A stretch of DNA of 64,000 bases from Anatilimnocola floriformis (GTDB taxonomy: Bacteria > Planctomycetota > Planctomycetia > Pirellulales > Pirellulaceae): assembly GCF_024256385.1 (NCBI RefSeq), contig NZ_JAMLFW010000001.1:4898001-4962000 (forward strand), given 5' to 3'. The notes under the pieces are model-generated. The model worked only from the letters and a program-made list of their open reading frames with translations. It was not told the DNA's origin and made no database searches. The translations under genes were made by a program, and so were the position numbers. Shown piece after piece: positions 41,102 to 50,616 of the stretch. How positions within the stretch are numbered: the stretch's first letter is position 1; every line of letters begins with the position of its first letter.

Positions 41102-43840
41102 GTGGCTCTCAATCTCAAATCGCTGATTGGCAAGTTGAACGAATACAGCCGCCGGGCCCTCGAAAACGCGGCCGGCCTTTGTTCCTCAAAAAGCAATTAC
41201 AACGTCGAGATGGAGCACTGGCTCCTCAAACTGCTGGAAACGCCGAACACTGACATCGCTCGTTTGCTGCGGCAGTATGAGTTGAATCAATCGCACCTCG
41301 AACGCGACCTCACGAAGTCGATCGAACAATTCAAAACCGGCGCGAGTCGCGTGCCGTCGCTGTCGCCGAAGATCAGCGATCTGATTCGCGAAGCCTGGAC
41401 GTTTGCGTCGGTGGAGTTCAACTCCAGCACAATCCGCTCCGGCCATTTGCTCCTCGCGATGCTTGCCACGCCCGACCTGGCCACGCTCATCATGAGTAGC
41501 TTGCCGCAGCTCAATAAGATTAATGTCGAGCAGCTGCAAAAAGACCTCCGCGACGTGACGGCGGGTTCGATCGAAGACGTTGCTAGCGCACCGGCCGGCG
41601 GTTCCGGCGCTGCTGCTCCGGCTGGCGGCGGCAAGACACCGGCCCTCGATCAATTCACGATCGATCTCACCGGCCTCGCCCGCGCGGGAAAAGTCGATCC
41701 AGTCCTCGGCCGTGATTTCGAAATCCGCCAGCTGATCGACATCTTGATGCGCCGCCGGCAGAACAATCCGATCCTCACCGGCGAAGCGGGCGTCGGCAAA
41801 ACAGCCGTCGTCGAAGGCTTTGCGATCAAGATCGCCGCCGGCGATGTGCCGCCGATCTTGGCCAATGTTTCGCTCCGCACGCTCGACCTCGGCTTGTTGC
41901 AAGCCGGCGCTGGTGTGAAGGGCGAATTCGAAAACCGCCTGAAGTCGGTCATCGCCGAAGTGAAGGCTTCGCCGCAGCCGATCATCCTGTTCATCGACGA
42001 AGCTCACACCCTGATCGGTGCTGGCGGCGCTCAAGGCCAAGGTGACGCGGCCAACTTGCTGAAGCCGGCGCTCGCTCGCGGTGAACTCCGCACCATCGCG
42101 GCGACGACCTGGTCGGAATACAAAAAATACTTCGAAAAGGATCCGGCCCTTGCTCGCCGTTTCCAAGTCGTGAAGGTCGAAGAGCCGACGGAAGATGTCG
42201 CCATCAATATGATGCGTGGGTTTACTTCGACTCTGGAAGATCACCACAGTCTTCATGTGCTCGACGAAGCGATTCGCGACGCCGTGAAACTTTCGAGCCG
42301 CTACATCAGCGGCCGACAGTTGCCTGACAAGTCGGTCAGCTTGCTCGACACGGCTGCGGCCCGCGTGGCCATCAGCCACAACAGCACACCGGCGCTCGTC
42401 GAGGATGCCGGCCGACGAATCGAAGAGCTCACTCGTCACATCGAAGGCCTCACGCGTGAAAACGCGATTGGCGGCGGGCACGACGAACGGCTCGCCGAGT
42501 TGAAAGAAGAAAAAACAGCAGCCGAAGCCACGTACCAGCAGCTGAAAGATCGCTGGACGAAGGAACTGGAACTCGTAAAGCAAATCCGCGAGATTCGGAC
42601 GAAGATCGAATCGGCAGTCGCACCGAAGAAGGCGAAGAAAAAGAAAGAAGCGCCGCCAGTAGCAGCACCAGCTGCGGCTGCTCCCGCAGGAACACCGGCT
42701 CCGGCCGCAAAGCCCGCCGAAGAACCCAAGCCGCCGACGGCCGAAGAACTCGTGCAGCTGCGCAAAGATCTCGATGCGAAAAACGCCGAGCTGAAAACGC
42801 TGCAGGGTGAAAACCCGCTGATGCAAGTTTGCGTCGATTCGCAAACAATTGCCGAAGTGGTCTCCGGCTGGACGGGCATTCCGATCGGCAAAATGTTTAC
42901 CGACGAAATCAAAACGGTCCTCGCACTCCGCGAGAATCTCGAGAAGCGGGTCATCGGCCAATCGGATGCGCTCGAAGCCCTCGGCCAGCGGATTCGCACC
43001 GCCCGTGCCGGCCTCGTCGATCCCAAGCGGCCGATCGGCGTGTTCCTGCTCGTCGGCCCCAGCGGCGTCGGCAAGACCGAAACCGCGATGGCCCTCGCCG
43101 ACATTTTGTACGGCGGCGACAAGAACATGGTCATCATCAACATGTCGGAGTATCAGGAAGCTCACACGGTCAGCAGCCTGAAGGGTTCGCCCCCGGGCTA
43201 CGTCGGTTACGGCGAAGGTGGCGTGCTGACCGAAGCGGTCCGTCGCAAGCCGTACAGCGTGGTGCTGCTCGATGAAATCGAAAAAGCCCACAACGACGTG
43301 ATGGAGCTCTTCTATCAGGTCTTCGACAAAGGCATGCTCGAAGACGGCGAAGGTCGCGAGATCGATTTCAAGAACACTGTAATCTTGCTCACCTCCAACG
43401 CCGGCACCGATGCGGTGATGAAGCTCTGCGCCGATCCCGACACTCGGCCCGATTCCGCCGGCCTCGCCGAAGCGCTGCGTCCCGAGCTTTTGAAGGTCTT
43501 CAAGCCGGCGTTCCTCGGCCGCATGGTGGTCCTCCCGTACTTCCCGCTCGCCGACGACGTGATGCGCGACATCATCAAGCTCAAACTCGGCCACATCGGC
43601 AAACGGCTGGCGGAAAATCACAAGGCCAAGTTCAGCTACGACGATTCGGTAGTCGAAGCCGTCCGCGAACGTTGCCGCGAAGTCGAAAGCGGCGCCCGCA
43701 ACGTCGACCACATCCTCACCGGCACTATGTTGCCCGACATTTCGAAAGAAGTGCTGGCCCGCATGGCCGAAGGTCGCGCGATCAGCCGGGTGCACATCAA
43801 GGTGAACGGCCAATCGCAGTTTGCCTACGAACTCGAATAA
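41102..43840 (+). CDS. tssH: Type VI secretion ATPase ClpV/TssH
   Basis: 912 aa, class 1 AAA+ ATPase that disassembles the contracted TssB/TssC sheath. N-terminal Clp repeats, D1 Walker A GEAGVGKT (227-234) with Walker [15 protein letters not shown], coiled-coil middle domain, D2 Walker A GPSGVGKT (about 652-659) with [11 protein letters not shown], and a ClpB-type C-terminus. The TssH assignment rests on position beside tssE-G and vgrG and on [19 protein letters not shown]. The middle domain carries a low-complexity Lys then Ala/Pro insert (about 509-549, [20 protein letters not shown]). The start is GTG at 41102 with a weak ribosome site. Confidence 0.92.
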   Translation: MALNLKSLIGKLNEYSRRALENAAGLCSSKSNYNVEMEHWLLKLLETPNTDIARLLRQYELNQSHLERDLTKSIEQFKTGASRVPSLSPKISDLIREAWTFASVEFNSSTIRSGHLLLAMLATPDLATLIMSSLPQLNKINVEQLQKDLRDVTAGSIEDVASAPAGGSGAAAPAGGGKTPALDQFTIDLTGLARAGKVDPVLGRDFEIRQLIDILMRRRQNNPILTGEAGVGKTAVVEGFAIKIAAGDVPPILANVSLRTLDLGLLQAGAGVKGEFENRLKSVIAEVKASPQPIILFIDEAHTLIGAGGAQGQGDAANLLKPALARGELRTIAATTWSEYKKYFEKDPALARRFQVVKVEEPTEDVAINMMRGFTSTLEDHHSLHVLDEAIRDAVKLSSRYISGRQLPDKSVSLLDTAAARVAISHNSTPALVEDAGRRIEELTRHIEGLTRENAIGGGHDERLAELKEEKTAAEATYQQLKDRWTKELELVKQIREIRTKIESAVAPKKAKKKKEAPPVAAPAAAAPAGTPAPAAKPAEEPKPPTAEELVQLRKDLDAKNAELKTLQGENPLMQVCVDSQTIAEVVSGWTGIPIGKMFTDEIKTVLALRENLEKRVIGQSDALEALGQRIRTARAGLVDPKRPIGVFLLVGPSGVGKTETAMALADILYGGDKNMVIINMSEYQEAHTVSSLKGSPPGYVGYGEGGVLTEAVRRKPYSVVLLDEIEKAHNDVMELFYQVFDKGMLEDGEGREIDFKNTVILLTSNAGTDAVMKLCADPDTRPDSAGLAEALRPELLKVFKPAFLGRMVVLPYFPLADDVMRDIIKLKLGHIGKRLAENHKAKFSYDDSVVEAVRERCREVESGARNVDHILTGTMLPDISKEVLARMAEGRAISRVHIKVNGQSQFAYELE

Positions 43841-43921
43841 TTTTTCGGCGATTTGCGAAGAAATGCACGCAACTCCGCGGTTTCCGCGGCGAGAACATTA
43901 GGTAGAACAGAACCTTCGCCC

Positions 43922-43950
43922 CGGCGTGCGCGGAAAATCCGCGCACGCCG
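43922..43950. terminator. Perfect 13-bp hairpin between clpV and vgrG
   Basis: CGGCGTGCGCGGA (43922-43934), loop AAA, TCCGCGCACGCCG (43938-43950). No T-run follows, so it may be a partial terminator, RNA-processing or mRNA-stability element that sets the ratio of ClpV to VgrG rather than a full stop. It ends 26 bp before the vgrG ATG. Confidence 0.6.
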
Positions 43951-43976
43951 TACTCATATCATCGAGACCACGCACC

Positions 43977-46004
43977 ATGTCGAAACTTGCCCAAAAAGGC
44001 CGCTGCCTCGGGGTCACCACCGCGGCTGGCGAAGACAAGCTCGTCATCGAGTCGTTCAACATGACCGAGCGGATGAGCTCGCTCTTTGCCATGACCGTCG
44101 ACATGCTGTCGGAAGATCGCGAGGTTAAACCCGAAGCGATCATCGGCAAGCCCGTGACCGTGCGCGTCACTTCGCACGACGGCAATGTCGAGCGTTTCTT
44201 TCACGGCATTTGTCGGCGCTTTGCGCAGGGGCCCGAAGATGATCGCGTCCGCTCGTACCAGCTCGAAGCCGTGCCGTGGCTGTGGATGCTGACTCAAACT
44301 TCCGACTGCCGCATCTTCCAGGACAAGACTGCGCCCGAAATCATCAAAAAAATCTTCAGCGATCTCGGCTTTTCCGATTTCAAAGATGAACTGACCGCCA
44401 CCTACACCAAGTGGGATTACTGCACGCAGTATCGCGAGACCGATTTCAATTTCATCAGCCGGCTGATGGAGCACGAAGGCATCTTCTATTACTTCAAGCA
44501 TGAAAAGGATAAGCACACGCTGGTGCTCGCCGATTCACCCGATGCTCACAAGCCATGCCCTGTCGCAGCCGAAGTGAACTACATCCCCGAGATCGGCGGC
44601 GATAAGAAATACGAAGGTGTGCTCGACTGGCAACTGTCGCAGGAAATGAAGCCCGGCAAGTTCAGCAGCCGCGACTTCAATTTTCAAATGCCCGATAAGA
44701 CGCTCGACGCCAACGAGTCGAGCCAGGTGAAGGTCGGCGGCAACGACAAGCTCGAGATGTTCGACTTCCCCGGCTACAACGGCCAGCAGTTCAACAAGCC
44801 CGATCAGCGGATGGGCGATGTCGAAAAGCTCGGCAAGTCGCTCGCCAAAATCCGTATGGAAGAGGAAGAAGCCTCGCATCTGGTCGCGACCGGCTCGTCG
44901 AACATGCGCGGCTTCTCGCCCGGCTTCAGCTTCACACTCAAGGACAAAGAGGGCCGCCGCACGAAGAACAATCCGTACGTGCTTACCGAGGTGCAGCACT
45001 CGGCCGTGCAAAGCCCGCCGTACTTTTCTGACGACGTGGTCGACAACGCTTATCAAAACACGTTTGCCTGCATTCCGAAGAAAGTGAAGTTCCGCCCCGC
45101 GCGAACCACGAGCAAGCCGGTTGTGCACGGCCTGCACACTGCCGTCGTGGTCGGCCCCAGCGGCGAAGAGATTTACACCGACAAGTACGGCCGCATCAAG
45201 GTGCAGTTTCCGTGGGACCGCGAAGGAAAGAAAGACGAGAGCAGCAGTTGCTGGCTCCGCGTCTCGCAGCCGTGGGCGGGCAAGCAATGGGGCGCGTTCT
45301 GCTGGCCGCGGATCGGGCATGAAGTGCTCGTCAACTTCATGGAGGGCGATCCCGATCAGCCGCTGTGCGTCGGCAGCGTCTACAACCACGACAACATGCC
45401 TCCCTACACGATGCCCGACAATCAAACGCGCTCGGGCATGAAGAGCCGCAGCTCAAAAGAAGGCAGCACCGACAACTTCAACGAGCTCCGCTTCGAAGAC
45501 AAAAAGGACAAGGAAGAAATCTACTTCCACGCCGAGAAGGACTTCAATCGCGTCGTCGAAAACAACGACACACTGAAGGTGGGCTTCGATAAAAAGGACG
45601 ACGGCGATCAGACGATCGAGATCTTCAACACCCAAACCGTGAAGATCGGCACGCCGCAAGCCAAAGAGGGAAGCCAGAAAACGGAGATCTATAAAGATCG
45701 CGACACGAAGCTCAAGATGGGCAACGATACGCTGAAGATCGAAATGGGCAACCGCGAGACAAAAATCTCGCTCGGCAACGACACCACCAAGCTCGACCTC
45801 GGCAAGAGCGCCACCGAAGCCATGCAATCGATCGAGCTCAAGGTGGGCCAGAGCAGCATCAAGATCGACCAGACGGGCGTGACCATCGAAGGAATGATGA
45901 TCAAGATCAACGGCCAAATGATGACTGATATCAAAGGCCTGATGACCAACGTCCAAGGCTCGGCGATGGCGACGCTGAAGGGCGGAATTTTGATGATCAA
46001 TTAA
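43977..46004 (+). CDS. tssI: Type VI secretion tip protein VgrG/TssI
   Basis: 675 aa, spike protein. The gp27-like N-terminus contains SLFAMTVDMLSEDREVKPEA and FHGICRRFAQ, then TDFNFISRLMEHEGIFYYFK (the VgrG family signature). The gp5-like OB region has GRIKVQFPWDREGKKDESSS, CWLRVSQPWAGKQWGAFCWP and RIGHEVLVNFMEGDPDQPLC. The C-terminal needle is made of short beta-helix repeats (LKMGNDTLKIEMGNRETKIS) and stops after GGILMIN, so there is no fused effector domain. No PAAR or adaptor gene follows. A family B repeat begins one base after its stop. Confidence 0.95.
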   Translation: MSKLAQKGRCLGVTTAAGEDKLVIESFNMTERMSSLFAMTVDMLSEDREVKPEAIIGKPVTVRVTSHDGNVERFFHGICRRFAQGPEDDRVRSYQLEAVPWLWMLTQTSDCRIFQDKTAPEIIKKIFSDLGFSDFKDELTATYTKWDYCTQYRETDFNFISRLMEHEGIFYYFKHEKDKHTLVLADSPDAHKPCPVAAEVNYIPEIGGDKKYEGVLDWQLSQEMKPGKFSSRDFNFQMPDKTLDANESSQVKVGGNDKLEMFDFPGYNGQQFNKPDQRMGDVEKLGKSLAKIRMEEEEASHLVATGSSNMRGFSPGFSFTLKDKEGRRTKNNPYVLTEVQHSAVQSPPYFSDDVVDNAYQNTFACIPKKVKFRPARTTSKPVVHGLHTAVVVGPSGEEIYTDKYGRIKVQFPWDREGKKDESSSCWLRVSQPWAGKQWGAFCWPRIGHEVLVNFMEGDPDQPLCVGSVYNHDNMPPYTMPDNQTRSGMKSRSSKEGSTDNFNELRFEDKKDKEEIYFHAEKDFNRVVENNDTLKVGFDKKDDGDQTIEIFNTQTVKIGTPQAKEGSQKTEIYKDRDTKLKMGNDTLKIEMGNRETKISLGNDTTKLDLGKSATEAMQSIELKVGQSSIKIDQTGVTIEGMMIKINGQMMTDIKGLMTNVQGSAMATLKGGILMIN

Positions 46005-46041
46005 GTAGGCCGGAACAAGCTGTACTCAGCGCAGTTCCGGC
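46005..46041. repeat. Family B repeat, single arm
   Basis: GTAGGCCGGAACAAGC then GCGCAGTTCCGGC, and a following CGGCGAGTGA, match the left arm and tail of the element at 17863. It starts one base after the vgrG stop. Only one orientation is present. Confidence 0.75.
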
Positions 46042-46140
46042 GAGAATCGGCGAGTGACGCAATTCTTGCTTGCGATTGGCAATCAACAGCGCACAGAATG
46101 TGGGAACTGCTTCGACATTTCCCTCCCACCAGGTGCCGCC

Positions 46141-47346
46141 ATGACTCTCTCCCGACGTGAGTTTGTGCAGACCTCGTCTGTTCTCACTGCTGCCGCGCTC
46201 TCGGGCGGTTTGCTGGAATCGCCGGTTGCTGCCGCCGAAGAGAATGCAACCGAGCGGCCGTTTCTCACACCAGCCGATAAATTTCGCGATGTCTCGCGCG
46301 GCACGCCCAAGCCGCATTCGCTCGTCGGCGAAGCGCTCGTTGCGGCGAAGCTCACACCAGAAACTTGGCGGCTTGAAATCACCATCGACGGTCCCGCCAC
46401 GCCGGAGCAAAAGGAGTTTGCCACCGGGAAGGAACTCAAAAGCGAAACCGACAACTCCCTCGATCTCGCCGCGCTGCTGGAACTCGGCAAGAAGCACGAA
46501 GTCCAATTTCTCAAAGCCATGCAATGCCTCAACATCCCCGCGCCGCTTGGTCAGGGATTGTGGGAAGGGGTGCCGCTGCGTGATGTGCTGCGGCTGTGCT
46601 CGCCGCTGAAGAATGTGCGGCGGATTTACTACTGGGGCTTTCACAACAACGATCCGAAGCAGCTGTTTCAATCATCGCTGAGTTACACGCAAGCCATGGA
46701 GACGCCGCCAGGCGAACTGCCGGCGTTTCTCGCCTACCGCCTTAATGGCGAACCAATCCCGCTCATGCGCGGCGGCCCGGTGCGAATGGTCATTCCGTGG
46801 GCCCACGGCTTCAAGTCGATCAAATGGTTGCAGCGGATCTGCCTGACCAACGATTACAAAGCGAACGACACCTACGCCGAACAGAACAACGATCCTGAGT
46901 CGTATTTAAAAACAGCGGCGTATTTCGAAAATGTTCCCGCGAAGGTCGCCGCCGACAAACCGCTGCGAGTCAGCGGCACCGCGATGTCGGGGCTCTCGGG
47001 TTTGAAGCGCGTCGAGTATTCGCTGACAAGCGACGAGAACAAAGAAGAGAAATGGATTCCCGCGGCACTTGATGAGTCACCCAGCGATTGGTCGACGCAG
47101 TTGCCGGCTGGCATCTCATCCAAACAGATTCTGGGCTTCGATCCAAAAACCGGCGAACCGCGCACCTGGCCGCTTCGCTACAGCATGGTCGGTTGGTCGC
47201 TGAAACTTACCGACCTGAAGCCAGGCCAATACGCACTCCGCGTCCGCGCGGTCGATCTCAACGACTTCGCACAACCCGAGCCTCGGCCGATTCAAAAGAC
47301 CGGGCGGAATTCGATCGAGGTGAAGGAGTTTGAAGTGGTGGGATGA
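46141..47346 (+). CDS. Tat-exported sulfite-oxidase-like molybdopterin oxidoreductase
   Basis: 401 aa. A twin-arginine signal (SRREFVQTSSVLTAAALSGG) is followed by an oxidoreductase molybdopterin-binding domain: FLKAMQCLNIP with a Cys at the Mo-ligand position, LGQGLWEGVPLRDVLRLC, GGPVRMVIPWAHGFKSIKWL and QRICLTND. The C-terminal Mo-co dimerisation-like domain contains VSGTAMSGLSGLKRVEYSLT. It probably oxidises sulfite or a related substrate in the periplasm; its electron acceptor is not encoded next door. Confidence 0.88.
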   Translation: MTLSRREFVQTSSVLTAAALSGGLLESPVAAAEENATERPFLTPADKFRDVSRGTPKPHSLVGEALVAAKLTPETWRLEITIDGPATPEQKEFATGKELKSETDNSLDLAALLELGKKHEVQFLKAMQCLNIPAPLGQGLWEGVPLRDVLRLCSPLKNVRRIYYWGFHNNDPKQLFQSSLSYTQAMETPPGELPAFLAYRLNGEPIPLMRGGPVRMVIPWAHGFKSIKWLQRICLTNDYKANDTYAEQNNDPESYLKTAAYFENVPAKVAADKPLRVSGTAMSGLSGLKRVEYSLTSDENKEEKWIPAALDESPSDWSTQLPAGISSKQILGFDPKTGEPRTWPLRYSMVGWSLKLTDLKPGQYALRVRAVDLNDFAQPEPRPIQKTGRNSIEVKEFEVVG

Positions 47347-47352
47347 AAGTAC

Positions 47353-47478
47353 ACAGTCGGCTTTCGCTCCGCGAGAGCACGCGTCTTTCGCCGGCGGAGT
47401 CGCCTAGGAAGCCGGCAGGGCGCGCGAATCGCGATGGGTAAAAGACGCGTCCTTTCGCGGAGCGAAAGGCGACTGTGG
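47353..47478. repeat. Inverted repeat, family C
   Basis: Left arm 47353-47388 (core TTTCGCTCCGCGAGAGCACG) pairs with the right arm 47440-47478 (core GACGCGTCCTTTCGCGGAGC), about 36 bp per arm with few mismatches. It lies between the sulfite-oxidase-like gene and the uracil-DNA glycosylase gene. A partial copy is at 17217-17245. Confidence 0.85.
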
Positions 47479-47486
47479 TTCGCCCC

Positions 47487-47515
47487 TTGGCCCTTCTGGC
47501 CGAGTGGCCTACATT
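47487..47515 (+). promoter_or_regulatory. Candidate promoter of the uracil-DNA glycosylase gene
   Basis: TTGGCC (47487-47492), 17 bp, TACATT (47510-47515). The hexamer ends 7 bp before the ATG at 47523 and no ribosome site is visible, so the mRNA may be leaderless. Confidence 0.4.
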
Positions 47516-47522
47516 CAACGGC

Positions 47523-48401
47523 ATGAACGACCAGGACATGCTCCGCCGAATGATCGTGCAGCAGCTTGAGTCGCTGCGCGCAGCCGGTGTGCAGCAGATC
47601 GGCGCGCTGCCGTTTGTTGCGCCGGTGGCGCACACGGCGACTGCCCATGCTCCGGTTGCTCCAACTCCCAGACCTGCTCCGACTCCTCTTCCCGCTCGTC
47701 ACGAGGACGAACCGATGCCCAAAAAAGCTGCGGCCAGCGCCAAGCCAGTTGCCAGCCCACCCGCTCCTCCCGGCGCCAGCGTCATTGGCTTGCCGTTCAG
47801 CAGTCCCTGCCTCAGCAGCAACGAACGGCTCGATGTTTTTGCGAAGATGAAAAAGGAAGTCGCCGGCTGTGTCGCTTGCCAGGCCCTGGTTCGCAATCGC
47901 ACGCAAACCGTTTTTGGCGTGGGCAACGTCAATGCGCGCGTCGTCTTTTTTGGCGAAGCCCCAGGCGCGGATGAAGACAAACAAGGCGAGCCGTTCGTCG
48001 GCCGCGCGGGACAACTGCTGACGAAGATCATCGAGGCCTGCACGTTCAAACGCGAGGACGTTTACATCATGAACGTCCTCAAGTGTCGGCCGCCGGACAA
48101 CCGCCAGCCGGAGCCGGACGAAGTCACCAAGTGCCGGCCGTTTTTCGAAAAGCAGTTCGATACGATCCAGCCCGAATACATCGTCTGCGCCGGCGCGACG
48201 CCCGCGCAAGCTCTGCTCGAGACTACGCTGTCGATCGGCAAGCTCCGGGGGAAGTTTCATTCGTATCGCGGCATCAAAGTCGTTTGCACGTACCACCCGG
48301 CATACTTGCTGCGAAATCCCGATGCCAAAAAGTTTGTGTGGGACGATTTGCAAATGATGCTGCGCGACATGGGAATCGATCCCACCAAACGCAGTTCTTA
48401 A
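47523..48401 (+). CDS. udg: Uracil-DNA glycosylase, family 4 (Fe-S)
   Basis: 292 aa. A low-complexity Pro/Ala linker of about 90 residues precedes the catalytic domain. Iron-sulfur Cys are in [12 protein letters not shown] and in [19 protein letters not shown]. Motif A is [20 protein letters not shown] and motif B is [15 protein letters not shown], as in family 4 enzymes that remove uracil from DNA at the start of base-excision repair. An upstream GTG at 47475 lies in a repeat arm and was not chosen. The DJ-1-like gene follows by 16 bp. Confidence 0.93.
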   Translation: MNDQDMLRRMIVQQLESLRAAGVQQIGALPFVAPVAHTATAHAPVAPTPRPAPTPLPARHEDEPMPKKAAASAKPVASPPAPPGASVIGLPFSSPCLSSNERLDVFAKMKKEVAGCVACQALVRNRTQTVFGVGNVNARVVFFGEAPGADEDKQGEPFVGRAGQLLTKIIEACTFKREDVYIMNVLKCRPPDNRQPEPDEVTKCRPFFEKQFDTIQPEYIVCAGATPAQALLETTLSIGKLRGKFHSYRGIKVVCTYHPAYLLRNPDAKKFVWDDLQMMLRDMGIDPTKRSS

Positions 48402-48417
48402 TACCAACGAGGAAGAG

Positions 48418-49005
48418 ATGGCCGCCAAGAAAATCCTGATGCTCGTCGGCGACTACGTCGAAGACTACGAAGCGATGGTCCCCTATCAGATGTTGCTGAT
48501 GGCGGGCCACCAGGTCGAAACCGTTTGCCCCGACAAGAAGGCCGGTCAGACGGTGCGGACCGCGATCCACGATTTCGACGGCGATCAAACCTACAGCGAA
48601 AAGCCGGGGCACAACTTTCGCGTGACGGCGACCTTCGACACGCTCGCTGAAGAGAGCTTCGATGCGCTCGTGATTCCCGGCGGCCGCGCACCGGAGTATT
48701 TACGACTCACGCCGCGCGTGCTGGAAATCGTGAAGCACTTTGCCGAGAAGAAAAAGCCGATCGCCGCGATCTGTCACGGCGCGCAGTTGCTCTCGGCAGC
48801 GAGGGTCATCAGCGGTCAGAAGATCAGTGCCTACCCAGCCTGCGCGGTGGAAGTGGAACTGGCCGGCGGCGAATTCGTCCCCGCTGCCGAAACGTTTGAC
48901 AATGCGCACACCTGCGGCAACTTCGTCACGGCACCGGCCTGGCCGGCGCATCCGGAGTGGATCAAGCAGTTCTTGGCGCTGCTGGGTACGAAGATCAGCA
49001 CTTAA
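48418..49005 (+). CDS. DJ-1/PfpI family protein (second member)
   Basis: 195 aa. Nucleophile Cys in [16 protein letters not shown], preceded by [20 protein letters not shown]. It resembles the PfpI/YhbO group (protein deglycase or stress protease); activity not certain. A strong GAGGAAGAG site precedes the ATG. It probably shares an operon with the uracil-DNA glycosylase. Confidence 0.92.
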   Translation: MAAKKILMLVGDYVEDYEAMVPYQMLLMAGHQVETVCPDKKAGQTVRTAIHDFDGDQTYSEKPGHNFRVTATFDTLAEESFDALVIPGGRAPEYLRLTPRVLEIVKHFAEKKKPIAAICHGAQLLSAARVISGQKISAYPACAVEVELAGGEFVPAAETFDNAHTCGNFVTAPAWPAHPEWIKQFLALLGTKIST

Positions 49006-49013
49006 GTTGTTCG

Positions 49014-49406
49014 ATGTCTGATCAATTCATCTTCGTGGCGGACTTCGCGGACTTTTGCCGACTCGTCGACGAAAATAGAGTCGGCGTCAGCTGGACTGTC
49101 TATTCCGAAATCGGCCCCGATCAGATCGGCAGCTATCGAGTAGTGCAATTCTCCGTCGACGGAATCAGAGTGGCTGAAGACGCCACCATGACTCCCCTCG
49201 TCGAACGCCTAATCACGGCGTTATCGCTTCCCGCCTCGAGTGAAGACCTCGTCCTCTCCGGCGAAGGGAGCTTGCGCCGGAATGGAAACGAGATTGAAGT
49301 GGACTACGACTGGTTCAACGCCGCGCCCTACGCTGATCCCGTGGATCATGGGAGCGGTGTGTTCACGCTGGCGCGCGTCGATGAGCGGGCGTTCCGTGGA
49401 AATTGA
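49014..49406 (+). CDS. Hypothetical protein
   Basis: 130 aa, no signal peptide or membrane segment. VADFADFCRLVDENRVGVSW and SYRVVQFSVDGIRVAEDATM suggest a small alpha/beta domain. The gene starts 8 bp after the DJ-1-like stop, so it is likely co-transcribed. Family not recognised. Confidence 0.6.
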   Translation: MSDQFIFVADFADFCRLVDENRVGVSWTVYSEIGPDQIGSYRVVQFSVDGIRVAEDATMTPLVERLITALSLPASSEDLVLSGEGSLRRNGNEIEVDYDWFNAAPYADPVDHGSGVFTLARVDERAFRGN

Positions 49407-49430
49407 TGCTGAGTTTGAGCGCCGCTTCGG

Positions 49431-49475
49431 CCCCTCACCCCAGCCCTCTCCCCGGAGTACCGAGGAGAGGGAGTT
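49431..49475. repeat. Family E palindrome between convergent genes
   Basis: CCCCTCACCCCAGCCCTCTC, then a stem CCCTCTCC / GGAGAGGG around CGGAGTACCGA. It lies between the convergent hypothetical gene and flavodoxin gene. The reverse complement of 53960-54001 matches with few differences. Confidence 0.8.
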
Positions 49476-49483
49476 AGGACCGT

Positions 49484-50014
49484 TTAGGCATCCGCCTTTT
49501 CTAGCAGGCCGATGTCTTGCATTACCTTCAGCAGCCAGGCGTGAATGCGCGCGTCGTGCTGGTCGGATTCGTTTTCTTCGTCGAGTCCCAAGCCGAGGAA
49601 GTGGTTGTCGTCGAACTTGCCGGCCGAGTCATCGAACGTGTAGCCCGCCGAGGGCCAGACGCCGACGAGCTCGGCGCCGAGCGGCTTGACGACGCCCCAT
49701 AGTTCGCCCATCGCATCGAGGAAGTTGTAGGAATAGCCGACCGAATCGCCGAGGCAGAAGATTGCGACCTTCTTGCCTTTGAAATTCAGGTCTTTCATCC
49801 GCGGCAGGAAGTCGCCCCAGTCGTCCTGCATTTCGCCGATGTTCCAGGTCGATACGCCGAGGAACAGCAGATCGTACGGCAGCATGTCTTCCGGCTCGGC
49901 TTTGGCGACGTCGGCGATGTGTTGAATCCACTCGCCCATCTGCTCTTTGATTTTTTCGGCAGCCGTCTGTGTGTTGCCGGTGCTGGAACCGTAGAAAATC
50001 GCCATCGAAGTCAT
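49484..50014 (-). CDS. Flavodoxin
   Basis: 176 aa, long-chain flavodoxin. FMN phosphate loop FYGSSTGNTQTAAEKI; LFLGVSTWNIGEMQDDWGDF with the Trp stacking on FMN; FCLGDSVGYSYNFLDAMGEL. It is a low-potential electron carrier that often replaces ferredoxin under iron limitation. The start at 50014 has GGAG 8 nt upstream; a Met at 50005 is also possible. A 7-bp hairpin lies in the presumed 5' UTR. Convergent with the hypothetical gene across a repeat. Confidence 0.93.
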   Translation of the reverse strand: MTSMAIFYGSSTGNTQTAAEKIKEQMGEWIQHIADVAKAEPEDMLPYDLLFLGVSTWNIGEMQDDWGDFLPRMKDLNFKGKKVAIFCLGDSVGYSYNFLDAMGELWGVVKPLGAELVGVWPSAGYTFDDSAGKFDDNHFLGLGLDEENESDQHDARIHAWLLKVMQDIGLLEKADA

Positions 50015-50044
50015 TTCACCATCTCCGTGTTTTGAGTTGAGATC

Positions 50045-50063
50045 GATCGGGAGAGTCCCGATC
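50045..50063 (-). promoter_or_regulatory. Hairpin upstream of flavodoxin
   Basis: GATCGGG (50045-50051), loop AGAGT, CCCGATC (50057-50063). It is 31 bp upstream of the flavodoxin start and may be a 5' UTR regulatory hairpin. Confidence 0.4.
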
Positions 50064-50316
50064 GGAGGCACAAGAAGCTGGCTACTTTGTTGACTGAAAG
50101 AAGACTGCGTGCAGATTCGACGCGCGAGCGTCCGAAGGTTGCAGGCAAGCATTTCACATTCGGCCAGAATGCTGTCGAAGAGGATGGCGGGCCGAACGGA
50201 GGCAACCGGCGATGGAGATCAACCGGCTGCTAACAGAACAAGTTTGCTAACGGAGGTTAGCTTGCCCCGAGAGAAATTCGATGTCAAGCCGGGGAAGCGG
50301 TAGAGTGCTCAGAGGG

Positions 50317-50430
50317 GCTGGCAGGGAAACGTAGTCCGAAGCCATGCTTCGGACGAGTTGCCACTCGCCACGTGCAAGGATCTGAATCCCTCATTCGAAG
50401 CATGGCTTCGAACTACGGGATCCCGCCAGC
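50317..50430. repeat. Long inverted repeat, family H
   Basis: Core arms GTAGTCCGAAGCCATGCTTC (50331-50350) and 50396-50416 pair at 20 of 21 positions. Flanks GCTGGC and GCCAGC extend the pairing to 50317 and 50430. The core arm itself is self-complementary (CGAAGCCATGCTTCG). The spacer is 44 bp. Confidence 0.8.
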
Positions 50431-50448
50431 GTCAAACGATTCGAGCGA

Positions 50449-50616
50449 CCATCGGCCTCGTGCCGATGGGGCCCTCACTTTCCGGCTGGTACGGGATCGT
50501 CTGACCCCTTAGCTACGCAGTGAGCGTTCCACTGGGGCGAGCCCAGTGGTCACGAAGGAAGAGTCGCAGTGAGCGATGGTAGCTGACCAGTGATCGCCCC
50601 GCCGGCACGAGGCCGG
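50449..50616. repeat. Cluster of three short hairpins with five-base loops
   Basis: CCATCGGC-CTCGT-GCCGATGG (50449-50469), CCACTGGG-GCGAG-CCCAGTGG (50529-50549) and CCGGC-ACGAG-GCCGG (50602-50616). All loops read (A/G)CGAG on one strand. They look like REP-type units or the folds of one structured RNA. Confidence 0.65.

Noticed and set aside
41186-43813. Open frame of 875 codons on the minus strand opposite clpV
   Set aside because: It is a shadow of the clpV reading frame; its translation lacks recognisable motifs, while the plus strand encodes a complete AAA+ protein.
46141-47346. T6SS effector downstream of vgrG
   Set aside because: The Tat signal and molybdopterin-binding motifs mark a periplasmic oxidoreductase, and a repeat separates it from vgrG.
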